41,424 nt of DNA, from contig DAIDHP010000035.1 of NCBI GenBank assembly GCA_027459625.1, positions 1-41,424 of the forward strand, given 5' to 3'. Below are positions 32,634-41,376 of the stretch, piece by piece. Numbering within the stretch: the stretch's first letter is position 1; every line of letters begins with the position of its first letter. The notes beneath the pieces were generated by a model that did not search any database, was not told where the DNA came from, and was given only the letters and a program-made list of their open reading frames with translations. The position numbers were made by a program, and so were the translations under genes. Source of the DNA: Chthonomonadales bacterium (GTDB taxonomy: Bacteria > Armatimonadota > Chthonomonadetes > Chthonomonadales > CAJBBX01).

Positions 32634-34727
32634 ATGGGTATGTGGCCTAATTCCGCGCCGATAAAATCAACCAAGGATCCCACGGCGCAAAGGCAAAGGG
32701 GCCTTCATTCAGTTAACCCGCTACGTTTGCTTCTATTTGGACGTCCCATCGCCACGGAGAAACAGGAACACGCCCGGTTACCCAAATACTTGGCTCTCCC
32801 GGTTTTCTCCTCCGACGCGATATCCTCGGTTGCATACGCCACGCAACAGATTTTGCTCGCCTTTGGTGCGGCGGGGCTGGCGGCTGCGGCATCCGCCACT
32901 TTGTACTCGCGCATGACAATGCTGGTAACTCTGGCGATTGTCATTCTGTTGGTCATAGTGGTTACTTCCTACCAACAAACAATCTACGCATATCCCTCGG
33001 GCGGAGGTTCCTATATTGTCAGCAAGGATAATCTCGGCACGCTGCCGGGATTGATCGCAGCCGCTGCATTGCTCATTGATTACGTCCTCACGGTCGCCGT
33101 GTCCATAGCCTCGGGTATGCAAAACTTTCTCGCCACCCCGGTGATGCATGCGTTTCAGAATCAGAAGGATCTCGTATTCGTTTGCGTAATTGCAATCCTT
33201 CTCATCACCTACGCCAACTTAAGAGGATTGAAGGAATCGGGGGCTCTGTTCGCTCTGCCAACCTATTCCTTTATTTTCATGGGTGTCTTACTCATCGTCC
33301 TCGGCGTCACAGGCATTGAGTTTCACTGGTGGCACGTCTATATGCATGGAGAAAACGCAGTAAACCAATACATCCCGCCTAACGCCATCAATAACGCGGC
33401 GGGCGGTATGGCATTGGCTATGATCGCCCTGTCGCTACGCGCATTCGCCAATGGATGCTCCGCTATGACCGGAACCGAGGCTGTAAGCAATGGGATTCCT
33501 GCGTTTCGAAAGCCGGAATCGCATAACGCTGCCATCACATTAATCTGGATGGCGGTCACCCTCGGTTCCTTACTCGTGGGTATATCATGGCTTGCGGCTA
33601 GTTTGCACGTGGTTTACTGGGAAACTCACATGGCGACGGCGACACCGGTAATCGATCAACTCTCCGGCGCCATCTTTGGCAAATATGATTCCGGTCCATT
33701 TCGAAAAACTTTGTATTACGCCATGCAGTTCACCACAATGCTTATTTTGGTGGTGGCTGCGCAAACAAGCTACGCAGACTTCCCAAGGCTCTCCGCAATA
33801 CTCGCCCGCGATCGATTTATGCCCCGTCAATTATCCAATCAAGCGGATAAACTGGTCTTTTCAAACGGCATCCTCCTGTTAGGCTTTTTTGCAATTGCAC
33901 TGATCATCGTCTTCCATGGAAGCGTGGATCGACTTATTCCGCTATACGCCGTGGGGGTTTTCACCGCATTCACGCTCTCTCAAGCAGGAATGGTCGTGCA
34001 CTGGCGACGCCTCAAAAGCAAGGGGTGGCATGTCAAGGCGGTTATTAACGGGATGGGTGCGATAGCCACTTTCATAGTGTTAACCAATATCATTATCGAA
34101 AAAGCCCCCGAAGGCGCTTGGATTGTCATTGTCGTTGCAATCATACTTGTAATAACATTTATGATGATAGGCAAGCATTACGCATACATACGGCGTAATC
34201 TCTCCATCATCAACTGGAAACCCGCGCACGAGGCGTCGAACAGCACGGTGCTTCTCATGCTTCCGTCACTGCATCGGGGCGCATTAACGGCGTTGGCTTA
34301 CGCCCGCTCGATTTCCAACGACTGCCGCGCCATTCACATTGAAATCGATCCCGCTGACACCCCGAGATTGCTGAAGGATTGGGAGAGATATGTGGGGGAG
34401 GATATTCCCCTGGTAGTCCTACCTTCTCCTTATCGTTCTCTGATTGGTCCCTTGTCCGCATATTTGGATCAGGTTCAGGCGGATCATCCGGAGAAAATCG
34501 TCACCGTGGTCGTGCCCGAGTTCGTATGCCCGAAATGGTATCAGCGATTCCTTCACAACTCCAATGGGCTTTTAGTGAAATACTATCTCGGCCAGCGACC
34601 GGGGGTGGTGGTGAGTAACGTCAGGTATTTTCTCTCTTCTGAAATGGAGGAGGACGCCGCACAGGTATCCCAACCCCCTTCCGAGGGAGGCCAAGAAGAG
34701 CATACCGTCGATGAGGTGGATAAATGA
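32634..34727 (+). CDS. KimA-like APC-family potassium/proton symporter
   Basis: A 697-aa transporter. Twelve membrane segments (about 55-520) are preceded by LPVFSSDAISSVAYATQQILL and include SYQQTIYAYPSGGGSYIVSKDNLG, both characteristic of the KimA/YdaO group of APC transporters that import K+ with protons. A cytoplasmic C-terminal region follows (TVLLMLPSLHRGALTALAYARSI onward), resembling a universal-stress-protein-like regulatory domain as in KimA, and the last 25 residues are acidic. Known members are controlled by c-di-AMP. The gene starts a plus operon with an ATGA overlap into the STAS-USP gene and two TrkA-like genes behind it, consistent with K+ homeostasis. Confidence 0.88.
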   Translation: MGMWPNSAPIKSTKDPTAQRQRGLHSVNPLRLLLFGRPIATEKQEHARLPKYLALPVFSSDAISSVAYATQQILLAFGAAGLAAAASATLYSRMTMLVTLAIVILLVIVVTSYQQTIYAYPSGGGSYIVSKDNLGTLPGLIAAAALLIDYVLTVAVSIASGMQNFLATPVMHAFQNQKDLVFVCVIAILLITYANLRGLKESGALFALPTYSFIFMGVLLIVLGVTGIEFHWWHVYMHGENAVNQYIPPNAINNAAGGMALAMIALSLRAFANGCSAMTGTEAVSNGIPAFRKPESHNAAITLIWMAVTLGSLLVGISWLAASLHVVYWETHMATATPVIDQLSGAIFGKYDSGPFRKTLYYAMQFTTMLILVVAAQTSYADFPRLSAILARDRFMPRQLSNQADKLVFSNGILLLGFFAIALIIVFHGSVDRLIPLYAVGVFTAFTLSQAGMVVHWRRLKSKGWHVKAVINGMGAIATFIVLTNIIIEKAPEGAWIVIVVAIILVITFMMIGKHYAYIRRNLSIINWKPAHEASNSTVLLMLPSLHRGALTALAYARSISNDCRAIHIEIDPADTPRLLKDWERYVGEDIPLVVLPSPYRSLIGPLSAYLDQVQADHPEKIVTVVVPEFVCPKWYQRFLHNSNGLLVKYYLGQRPGVVVSNVRYFLSSEMEEDAAQVSQPPSEGGQEEHTVDEVDK

Positions 34728-35524
34728 TTGTCTATACCCGCGGTGATGTCGTTCGTCTATCAGGATCACTGATGAAAAACCAGTGGCTCACGATCAAAGC
34801 TGCGGCAAATCTGCTGCTTCAGGATCATCCTCAAGGAATCATCATTGATTGCGCCGAATTAGGGCATGTATCCGAGGATGGGGCGATGACATTCCTTGAC
34901 GCCATGAAAGATATCACTGCGGCGGGATCCAGGATCGTGGTGGTCAATTTGCCCGATGCGGTGTTGAACGAGCTAAAAAGCATTCCGGGAATAAGAAGCC
35001 AACTTCCCATCTCATCCTCCATCGAAGAGGCTCGCGCCTCCCTGGATCTGATGTCGGATAATCAAGCAACCAGTTCGAGCCGAGCCGGAAGGGAGAACCC
35101 AATCATCATACCTCTCATCAAGGGGTTCGACACGGAATTCTCACTCTCGATAGCGGAACGAATCGCCAAGGACACCAGGCAGAAAGTCATATTGATCTAT
35201 TTCATGGAGGTTGCACGTACATTGCCCCTTGGAGCGCCGTTACCAGAGCAGGAAAAAGCCGCAAACGAAGCATTGAACGATGCGGGGAAAATGGCCGCCA
35301 AATCCAACCTTACCGTAGGCAAATATGTTGAACGCGTCCGCCACATGGAGGAGGGGCTGTTGAACGTCCTTCAGCACTATGATGCCTCCTATGTCCTTGT
35401 GAGTCTGAATACTACCATCATTGTGGATGACCCCATTTTAACCCTGGTTAACCTTTTAATACAACGCGCCCCGTGTAATCTGATCATAGGAAAACGAAAA
35501 CACGAGGAGAACGTAAAAATATAA
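34724..35524 (+). CDS. STAS-USP fusion protein, partner of the KimA-like transporter
   Basis: A 266-aa cytoplasmic protein. Residues 1-105 form a STAS (anti-sigma-antagonist-like) domain, with IIIDCAELGHVSEDGAMTFLDAM corresponding to the family's D-S-(x)-G core, here D-G. Residues 110-266 form a universal stress protein domain (NPIIIPLIKGFDTEFSLSIAERIA, ending APCNLIIGKRK). The start overlaps the transporter's stop as ATGA, so production is coupled and physical partnership is likely. The presence of both sensor-like domains suggests it gates or senses transporter state, but this is inference. Confidence 0.82.
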   Translation: MIVYTRGDVVRLSGSLMKNQWLTIKAAANLLLQDHPQGIIIDCAELGHVSEDGAMTFLDAMKDITAAGSRIVVVNLPDAVLNELKSIPGIRSQLPISSSIEEARASLDLMSDNQATSSSRAGRENPIIIPLIKGFDTEFSLSIAERIAKDTRQKVILIYFMEVARTLPLGAPLPEQEKAANEALNDAGKMAAKSNLTVGKYVERVRHMEEGLLNVLQHYDASYVLVSLNTTIIVDDPILTLVNLLIQRAPCNLIIGKRKHEENVKI

Positions 35525-35747
35525 TAGAGGAGATTGCATGCCGTTTACGATTGACGGTTCCACAGTTTGGAATCGGCGACACGAGACTGATTTCAATCTC
35601 CTGAATGAAACAGGGAATTGTAAAATTCGCTATGAGAGCCATTCGCCATGCGTGATGTGAGATATTTCAACCCCTTCATCCGAATTTTGCAATTACCTCG
35701 AATGAACTAAAAACATGTAATCCGTGATTTTTCCGAAAGGCAATGAA

Positions 35748-36200
35748 ATGAATGTCATTATTCTGGGATGCGGCAGAGTGGGAAGCACTCTGGCACGAAT
35801 GATGTATTACGATAAGCACGACGTGACGGTGATCGATCTGGTGAGCGAATCCTTCCGAAGACTCGGCAATAAATTCAAAGGTCAGAGAATCATCGGCAAC
35901 GGCATGGACGAAGATGTTTTGAAACGAGCGGGAATTGAGAAATGCGACGTCTTCATCTCCGTCACTCAAGGGGATAACCGCAATATCATGGTGGCGCAAA
36001 TCGCCAAGGAGGTGTACGGAGTGAAAAAAGTGATCACCCGTATCAACGATCCCATCCGCGCCGACACCTACCGCTCGCTTGACATCATCACTATCTGCGG
36101 TTCCACAATCCTCTCCGGTATCATGCGCGATTTCATCAACACCAACGAATGGTTGATGGAAAAGGATTACAATCGAGAATATCTATCGCTCAACGTTTAA
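35748..36200 (+). CDS. TrkA-N/RCK protein, first copy (single domain)
   Basis: A 150-aa protein consisting of one Rossmann RCK_N domain: ILGCGRVGSTLAR (GxGxxG at 7-12), D30 at the end of strand 2, and GNGMDEDVLKRAGI and FISVTQGDNRNIM as in TrkA N-domains. It lacks the C-terminal TrkA_C domain. NAD(H)- and ATP-binding subunits like this gate K+ transporters. An upstream in-frame start exists, but the ATG at 35748 has AAAGG 8 bases upstream. Spaced about 120 bases before a second RCK protein, and likely to form a complex with it. Confidence 0.88.
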   Translation: MNVIILGCGRVGSTLARMMYYDKHDVTVIDLVSESFRRLGNKFKGQRIIGNGMDEDVLKRAGIEKCDVFISVTQGDNRNIMVAQIAKEVYGVKKVITRINDPIRADTYRSLDIITICGSTILSGIMRDFINTNEWLMEKDYNREYLSLNV

Positions 36201-36326
36201 AATATGGGATTGCACTGTTTTAATCTCCATAACCATCTAATGTGTGTCATAAGCAACCGAACCTCGGTATTGTGGAGATGTGCAATCACCGTAACAGAAA
36301 ACAACCGGAATTGAAAGGTTATGAAC

Positions 36327-36995
36327 ATGTATATCATCATCGTTGGAGGGGGCAATGTGGGATACAATCTCGTCAAATCCCTTATGAATACGGACCACGA
36401 ACTCCTGATTTTGGAAAAAAACCGAGTGACCCATCGCACCATCGCAGAGGAACTTGGCGAGGTGGCGATGCAGGGTGATGGCTGCGAGGTGCGTATTATG
36501 GAGGAGGCGGGAGTGGGTCGTGCGGATGTGGTCGTCGCCGCGACGGGCGATGACGAAGACAACCTAGTGATTTGTCAAATGGCCAAGATGAAATTCAACG
36601 TCCCGCGCACCATCGCCCGAATTCATGACCCGCGAAACGAAGCTCTGTTTCATCGTTTGGGTATCGACTCCATTGTGAGTTCCACGAAAATCATTCATAA
36701 CCTCATCGAGCAGGAAATCGAATGCGGGGATGTGATTCCGCTCGCCGCATTGAGAAGAGGGAATATCGAGATACTTGAAATCGATTTGGGACGAAAATCC
36801 CCCGTGTTAGACAAAGATATCAGTCAAATAAATCTCCCCCCCAGTGCGTTGATCATCTCAATCATACGCCAAAACGAGGCGATCATCCCTGGAGCCAATA
36901 CCATTTTTCAAGACGGAGATAGTGTGATCGCCTTGGTCCATGCGGACAACGAACCTGAATTCCGCGAAGTTTTCGCAGAAAGGCATGGCGCGTAA
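36327..36995 (+). CDS. TrkA-type RCK protein, second copy (N plus C domains)
   Basis: A 222-aa protein. RCK_N has IVGGGNVGYNL (GxGxxG 7-12), QGDGCEVRIMEEAGV and AATGDDEDNLV. A TrkA_C domain follows from about residue 145 (NIEILEIDLGRKSPVLDKDIS, ending VIALVHADNE). This is the gating subunit pattern of Trk/Ktr systems. A start six bases earlier is possible; I prefer the ATG at 36327, where AAAGG lies 9 bases upstream. No TrkH/KtrB channel is in the window, so the RCK proteins may serve the KimA-like transporter or a channel elsewhere. Confidence 0.88.
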   Translation: MYIIIVGGGNVGYNLVKSLMNTDHELLILEKNRVTHRTIAEELGEVAMQGDGCEVRIMEEAGVGRADVVVAATGDDEDNLVICQMAKMKFNVPRTIARIHDPRNEALFHRLGIDSIVSSTKIIHNLIEQEIECGDVIPLAALRRGNIEILEIDLGRKSPVLDKDISQINLPPSALIISIIRQNEAIIPGANTIFQDGDSVIALVHADNEPEFREVFAERHGA

Positions 36996-37056
36996 AACTC
37001 GGAAAAAAATGATGCTTGTTCGTATCTCAGGGACAATTCGCCTCGTCAATTGGTCC

Positions 37057-39114
37057 TTATGGGGGGATAACCATTCTTTTTTCCAAAGTGTTGTTGTTCA
37101 CATTAATTTCGTTGATTCTTCCCACGTCATCCACATGCGCGATTATTAAGTGCGATCCGATAACCGCCTTCCAGAAGGCGGTACCCTTAGGACCGTTATC
37201 CGCTTGCAGTGTTTCACTCGCCCTTGGCTCCAGAGGGCCATTAAATGTATCCGACCAATCCACCACCGCTCCATCCACCTGAAACGCCACCCCTACGGTC
37301 ACCCCATCAGGAGTGGGACCATCTCCGATATTCTTCACGGTGGCTATGAATTTCACATTATCCCCCATTTGAGGATTCACAGGGATCCAGGAGACATTTG
37401 TCACAATCAAATCCGGTAGCTTGTTCGTTGTTCGAACAATGCATTTTACCGGAGCCGAGACTTCCCCTATGTTATTCACACACTCAATATCATAGGGGTA
37501 CCCCAATGAGGGCTGGAGTTCGCCGTCGGTGTAATGCGGAGGTCGTGTAAAACCAAGGTATCTTCCCAATCGATAAACAAAATATCCCACGATATCTCCG
37601 CCATGCGCAGGAGCACGCCAACTTAGCTGCACCACACTGTTTGTTCCCTCACCTTTTAACTGCATTGGTGGCAAAGGCGACTTGCCGTGAATGAGAGGTT
37701 CGGGGATCAGCTTAACCACCAATATCTGGTCCGGAGCCTGAAGTTTCAGGACGGAGGTTTTCCCCCAGGTTTGAAGAGGGGATAATCCGTTGGTAAGAAG
37801 AAAGGTTTCCGCTCCCCTGATGGGTTCCTTGAACCGCACCGTGACTGGCAGGGATGGGTTATGAATGTCCTTTTGGGTTTTCAGATCAAAACTGGATACC
37901 TCTTGCCACAAGAGAAGATAATAATGCCCATTGCTCTTTTGCAAGAGAAGATGTCGCAGATTTTTCATTCCTTTTGGATCCCCCTGCAGAGTGAAATCCA
38001 ATGCTCTTGGCCGAAACGGCATCCTCACCCAGTGTTGTGTTTTCGCATCCCATTTCGCCTCGTTCAACAAGGTTATCAGGTTCCTGATGGCGTAATAGGC
38101 GGGCTTTGGGGTCAGGTTCCTGCCAACGATGCCAAAACTCGCCTCCGCATTTGTCTCTTCGTCCTTGAACTCATCGATAAATTCATAGCTGAACGTGCGC
38201 ACAATCCCGGCATTGAAATAGTCCGCAAACAGTCTCGGTAGATATTTCGCCTGCGCCTCCTCCGATACGCCTGGTTGAACGCCTGCAATGACGCCCCCCC
38301 CACTCTTTAATGCGGTGTGATACCCGCATTCCGTGACAACTATTGGCTTCTCCACCGCATTCGGTCCCAATATCCTCTCGGCGTTCACCATATTTGAGAC
38401 ATATCCTCCATACAGACTCGTCTCGGGTGGCTCCCCTCCTGCGTAGGAGTGCATAACTACATAATCCATACTGCTCATGGGTGCAAGCTGCATATTGGAT
38501 CCCATTCGTGCGGTGGAAGGCGCAATCACACCGAGATCATGCGTCACGGGGTCCGATTTTATGGCGGAATATAACTCCATTTGAAAGGCGATCGGTCCCT
38601 TCGGAAATGTTCGCCCCTCCCAGTTAGCGCTTGATGGAAAGATATCCACTTCGTTTGGCCCCTCCACCATATCCGTCAAGTATCGGTTTTCCTGAAGCGT
38701 TTGAATGATTGAGGGTATGCCGCCCGATTGGGGACCGCAGATCAAAGTCGCATTGATGCCGTATGTTTGATATAGATCGCGCATGCGCGGGTTGTAACTA
38801 TCGCGAATATGACGAACGCCTAATTCCCCAAGAAGTTTTTTCACCTGAGGATATGCGTAACCGTAGGGTGTGTCGCCATATCCCCAATGGGTGCAAACGC
38901 CAATGCTATCCACGAAATCGTCCGCGCTGCGTGCCAGTTCAGGCGCAGCCATGGCGTTATGCGTTACAAGAGCTAGCAGCGGTACGAGCATCAGGATTGC
39001 AATAAATGAGATTGGCAAACGCCTGTGTATTTCATCGAACCCATGATACGACAGACGTTTGAGGGGATTTACAGCTGGAAAATGACATGTTAACCGTCCA
39101 AATATATCGGTCAA
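37057..39114 (-). CDS. Secreted clan-A-like glycosidase with Fn3 and CARDB-like domains
   Basis: A 685-aa protein starting with TTG, preceded by AAAGG 9 bases upstream. A signal or anchor segment is at about 33-57. The catalytic TIM barrel at about 65-350 has E155 in EGPNEVD as probable acid/base and E262 in VVTECGYH as probable nucleophile, a GH5/GH39-like arrangement. Then come a beta-rich domain, an Fn3-like domain (about 480-565; VQLSWRAPAHGGDIVGYFVYR) and a CARDB-like domain at 570-685 (DLIVTNVSWIPVNPQMGDNVKFIATVKNIGDGPT..), a cell-surface adhesion-type module. Its start overlaps the preceding stop as TTGA. Substrate unknown. Confidence 0.83.
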   Translation of the reverse strand: MTDIFGRLTCHFPAVNPLKRLSYHGFDEIHRRLPISFIAILMLVPLLALVTHNAMAAPELARSADDFVDSIGVCTHWGYGDTPYGYAYPQVKKLLGELGVRHIRDSYNPRMRDLYQTYGINATLICGPQSGGIPSIIQTLQENRYLTDMVEGPNEVDIFPSSANWEGRTFPKGPIAFQMELYSAIKSDPVTHDLGVIAPSTARMGSNMQLAPMSSMDYVVMHSYAGGEPPETSLYGGYVSNMVNAERILGPNAVEKPIVVTECGYHTALKSGGGVIAGVQPGVSEEAQAKYLPRLFADYFNAGIVRTFSYEFIDEFKDEETNAEASFGIVGRNLTPKPAYYAIRNLITLLNEAKWDAKTQHWVRMPFRPRALDFTLQGDPKGMKNLRHLLLQKSNGHYYLLLWQEVSSFDLKTQKDIHNPSLPVTVRFKEPIRGAETFLLTNGLSPLQTWGKTSVLKLQAPDQILVVKLIPEPLIHGKSPLPPMQLKGEGTNSVVQLSWRAPAHGGDIVGYFVYRLGRYLGFTRPPHYTDGELQPSLGYPYDIECVNNIGEVSAPVKCIVRTTNKLPDLIVTNVSWIPVNPQMGDNVKFIATVKNIGDGPTPDGVTVGVAFQVDGAVVDWSDTFNGPLEPRASETLQADNGPKGTAFWKAVIGSHLIIAHVDDVGRINEINVNNNTLEKRMVIPP

Positions 39115-40217
39115 TGGAATTTACCTTTCGCTAAAGCGTGATATATCTCGGCAATTTCATTCAAAGGGGTGTGAAAATATCCTTCGTACCATTTTCCAGA
39201 GCGAAGGGAGGAATAAAACGAACGGGATGCACCATCGCGCTCAGGAGAAAGGGAGTTCGCTTCCAGTATAAACAGATCGCTGCTGAATCCCGCAAAGGAC
39301 TTTTCAGTGGTCGCGGATAAAATTAATCGCGCCGCCAATTTGTTTCTTCCCTGCGGCGGGGGCATATTCCTGTTTGCATCGTCGTACCCCGGATAAACGC
39401 CATCCTTGGTCGTGAGATAATCCCAAGCGACGGATATTAAATCCCATGACACAGGGGCGTTCTCCGAATTTCGGGCAATCACCCATTTCCGGAGAGTTGC
39501 CTCTCCGCCAGGCAATCTCCCCCAGTCCTTGTTCGACTTGCCGGTGCATATCCCACTCCATGTATCCTGAACTCCGCGCACAAATGGGGCGCTTAGCGTT
39601 TCATCTGGCTGCAATCCCACTCGAATTAAGCCATGAGGATAAACTCTTGATAATATATCCACCCATTTTTTCATGTCCCGGTTCTGGTAGACATCGTAAA
39701 TCGCCAGTTCCCTGGGATTGATATTCGATAGAAAAAAACGAGATAGCCATATTAACTCGCTTTGCGTGAAAACGGGCGTCTGGTTGTGGTCATACATTAG
39801 CAGTAGTAGAGAGGGAACCAGATCAAGCGTAGGGGGAGAGTACTTCTTCCAGTACCGGTACACACTCTCCGCCTGATCGATCGAGTATTCATGGTTGTAG
39901 ATAAGATACAGTCGATTCGCCCCGTAAGCGCCTGCGAGGAGGCGAACGGCGTTTTTAATCTGCGATGGACTGGGAACTGGAGCCGTTGGAAAATCGGAAC
40001 CCCAATACCCTTTGCGAGCATCATCACTCAACGATGCGTTCACCCAGTATGATCGCTCCAGCCTCCGTTGAGCTGAGGGGGAAAAGTACTCCCCCTTTTC
40101 CGCATGCTTCTTGGCGCAAACCGTGGAAGCGCAGGAGGAAAAAAGCATGACACCTGCGAACATGCAATAAGCAACTATACCTCTCCCAAGCCTCACCTTC
40201 ATTTTTCCAAGGACCAT
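39111..40217 (-). CDS. Secreted protein of unknown function, possible lipoprotein
   Basis: A 368-aa protein. The N-terminus has a basic stretch, a hydrophobic core and FSSC, near a lipobox (Phe replaces the usual Leu at -3), so export and possible lipid anchoring are likely. The body has regular alpha/beta content (ANRLYLIYNHEYSID, RELAIYDVYQNRDMKKWV, HGLIRVGLQPDE) and could be a TIM-barrel glycosidase-like fold, but no catalytic pair is recognisable. Starts at 40217 or 40202 are both possible, neither with a strong ribosome site. It overlaps the glycosidase gene by four bases and follows the SIMPL gene by 18 bases, so the three form an operon. Confidence 0.7.
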   Translation of the reverse strand: MVLGKMKVRLGRGIVAYCMFAGVMLFSSCASTVCAKKHAEKGEYFSPSAQRRLERSYWVNASLSDDARKGYWGSDFPTAPVPSPSQIKNAVRLLAGAYGANRLYLIYNHEYSIDQAESVYRYWKKYSPPTLDLVPSLLLLMYDHNQTPVFTQSELIWLSRFFLSNINPRELAIYDVYQNRDMKKWVDILSRVYPHGLIRVGLQPDETLSAPFVRGVQDTWSGICTGKSNKDWGRLPGGEATLRKWVIARNSENAPVSWDLISVAWDYLTTKDGVYPGYDDANRNMPPPQGRNKLAARLILSATTEKSFAGFSSDLFILEANSLSPERDGASRSFYSSLRSGKWYEGYFHTPLNEIAEIYHALAKGKFH

Positions 40218-40235
40218 TCACAGAAATATTATCCC

Positions 40236-40955
40236 CTACTTCTCTGGGGCGATGAGATAGATGACCGTGACATTGGCGGATATAGTCATCTCCCCCGGAG
40301 AGATGGGTGTGGAAGCCTCCGCGCCCATCGCCATGGAGCGCATGGCGTAGACCGGAACGGGACGATAGGAGGCTCCCTCTTGAATCTGCTGCACGCCAAC
40401 GATTCGAACCCCTGCGGTGGCAGCGAGTATGTCCGCTTTGCTTTTCGCGTTCTTCACGGCGTCTGCGAGCGCGGTGTTCTCGTATTTATCCTTATTCTCG
40501 ATGTCAAAGGAAACCCCCTGAACGTTATTGGCTCCTGCGGCGAGAGATGCGTCAATCGTCTTACCCACCATCGTAAGATCATGGATGCACGCCCGCACGG
40601 TGTTGTTCACATCGTATCCGATGATACTTTGCGCCTTGCCCGGACGATTATCATACCGGGGGTAGATGCTGTATTGAGAGGTTTGAATATCCTTGTCCGC
40701 GATCCCGAGCGATTTCAAAGCCTGAGTGACATTCTGCGTGAGAGATGCATTCGCCACGGACGCCTCCTGAGCCTTGGTGGCTTGCGTAACAACCCCAAGA
40801 GTCACATAAGCGACATCGGGTTTCGCCTTGACTTCCCCGGTCCCGTTTACAGTAATTGTTCGCTGCTCCGTCTTGGTTTTATCCTGCGCCATGGCGGATA
40901 AGGACGCCATCGAGAGCAACAAGGCTATCATAATAGTGAAGCTTAGTATCCTCAT
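40236..40955 (-). CDS. SIMPL-domain (YggE/DUF541) periplasmic protein
   Basis: A 239-aa protein. A signal peptide with an AMA-Q cleavage site ends near residue 23. The SIMPL domain follows: RTITVNGTGEVKAKPDVAYVTLGV, SLTQNVTQALKSLGI, DIQTSQYSIYP and the C-terminal SANVTVIYLI strand. Family members (E. coli YggE, BP26) assemble into channel-like rings and are associated with oxidative-stress tolerance. A strong AGGAGGG lies 7 bases before the ATG. First gene of the minus operon. Confidence 0.92.
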   Translation of the reverse strand: MRILSFTIMIALLLSMASLSAMAQDKTKTEQRTITVNGTGEVKAKPDVAYVTLGVVTQATKAQEASVANASLTQNVTQALKSLGIADKDIQTSQYSIYPRYDNRPGKAQSIIGYDVNNTVRACIHDLTMVGKTIDASLAAGANNVQGVSFDIENKDKYENTALADAVKNAKSKADILAATAGVRIVGVQQIQEGASYRPVPVYAMRSMAMGAEASTPISPGEMTISANVTVIYLIAPEK

Positions 40956-41376
40956 TATAGACCCTCCTATTTTTTTCTACATTCTATCATATTTAAGCTC
41001 ATCAGAGATATTCGTATTTGAGAGCTACGATCAACGGCAAAAATGACGGAACGAATGGGTTGGGTCGGACATACATGGCTTGGCTAGCCGCGAGGAACCA
41101 TCAGTCAAGGATTAAATGCGGAGACGATAACCGATCATCCGGTGAAAAGAGAAGAGACACAGGATAAACATTTTCGCTGAGCAATAACACCTCTTAAAAA
41201 ATCATTGACAGCATAGCATTAATGTGTTAATATGTCATCGACAAATAATCCGCTTGAGGAAGAGACTGAAAACTCTCCTATGATAAATGAGCGGGAGCCT
41301 TCCACCTTGTGGAATTTCCTGAAAGACTTTTCACACCTCGTGTTTTCCCGATGACCCATATGTTGAGGACACGAAC
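40956..41376. other. Right-edge spacer with leader region
   Basis: Up to 41204 I see nothing identifiable. After the promoter at 41205-41233 follows about 140 bases of leader before the ATG at 41377. A 40-codon frame starts at 41232 (MSSTNNPLEEE...), but that ATG overlaps the -10 box, so it would not be transcribed whole; an internal ATG at 41280 leaves a 24-codon peptide. Confidence 0.4.
41205..41233 (+). promoter_or_regulatory. Sigma70 promoter at the right edge
   Basis: TTGACA (41205-41210), a 17-base spacer and TAATAT (41228-41233). The -35 is perfect and the -10 matches 4 of 6. It points to the gene entering at 41377 across a leader of about 135-140 bases. Confidence 0.65.

Noticed and set aside
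41232-41354. 40-codon ORF starting at 41232
   Set aside because: Its ATG overlaps the -10 box of the promoter, so the start would lie outside the transcript.
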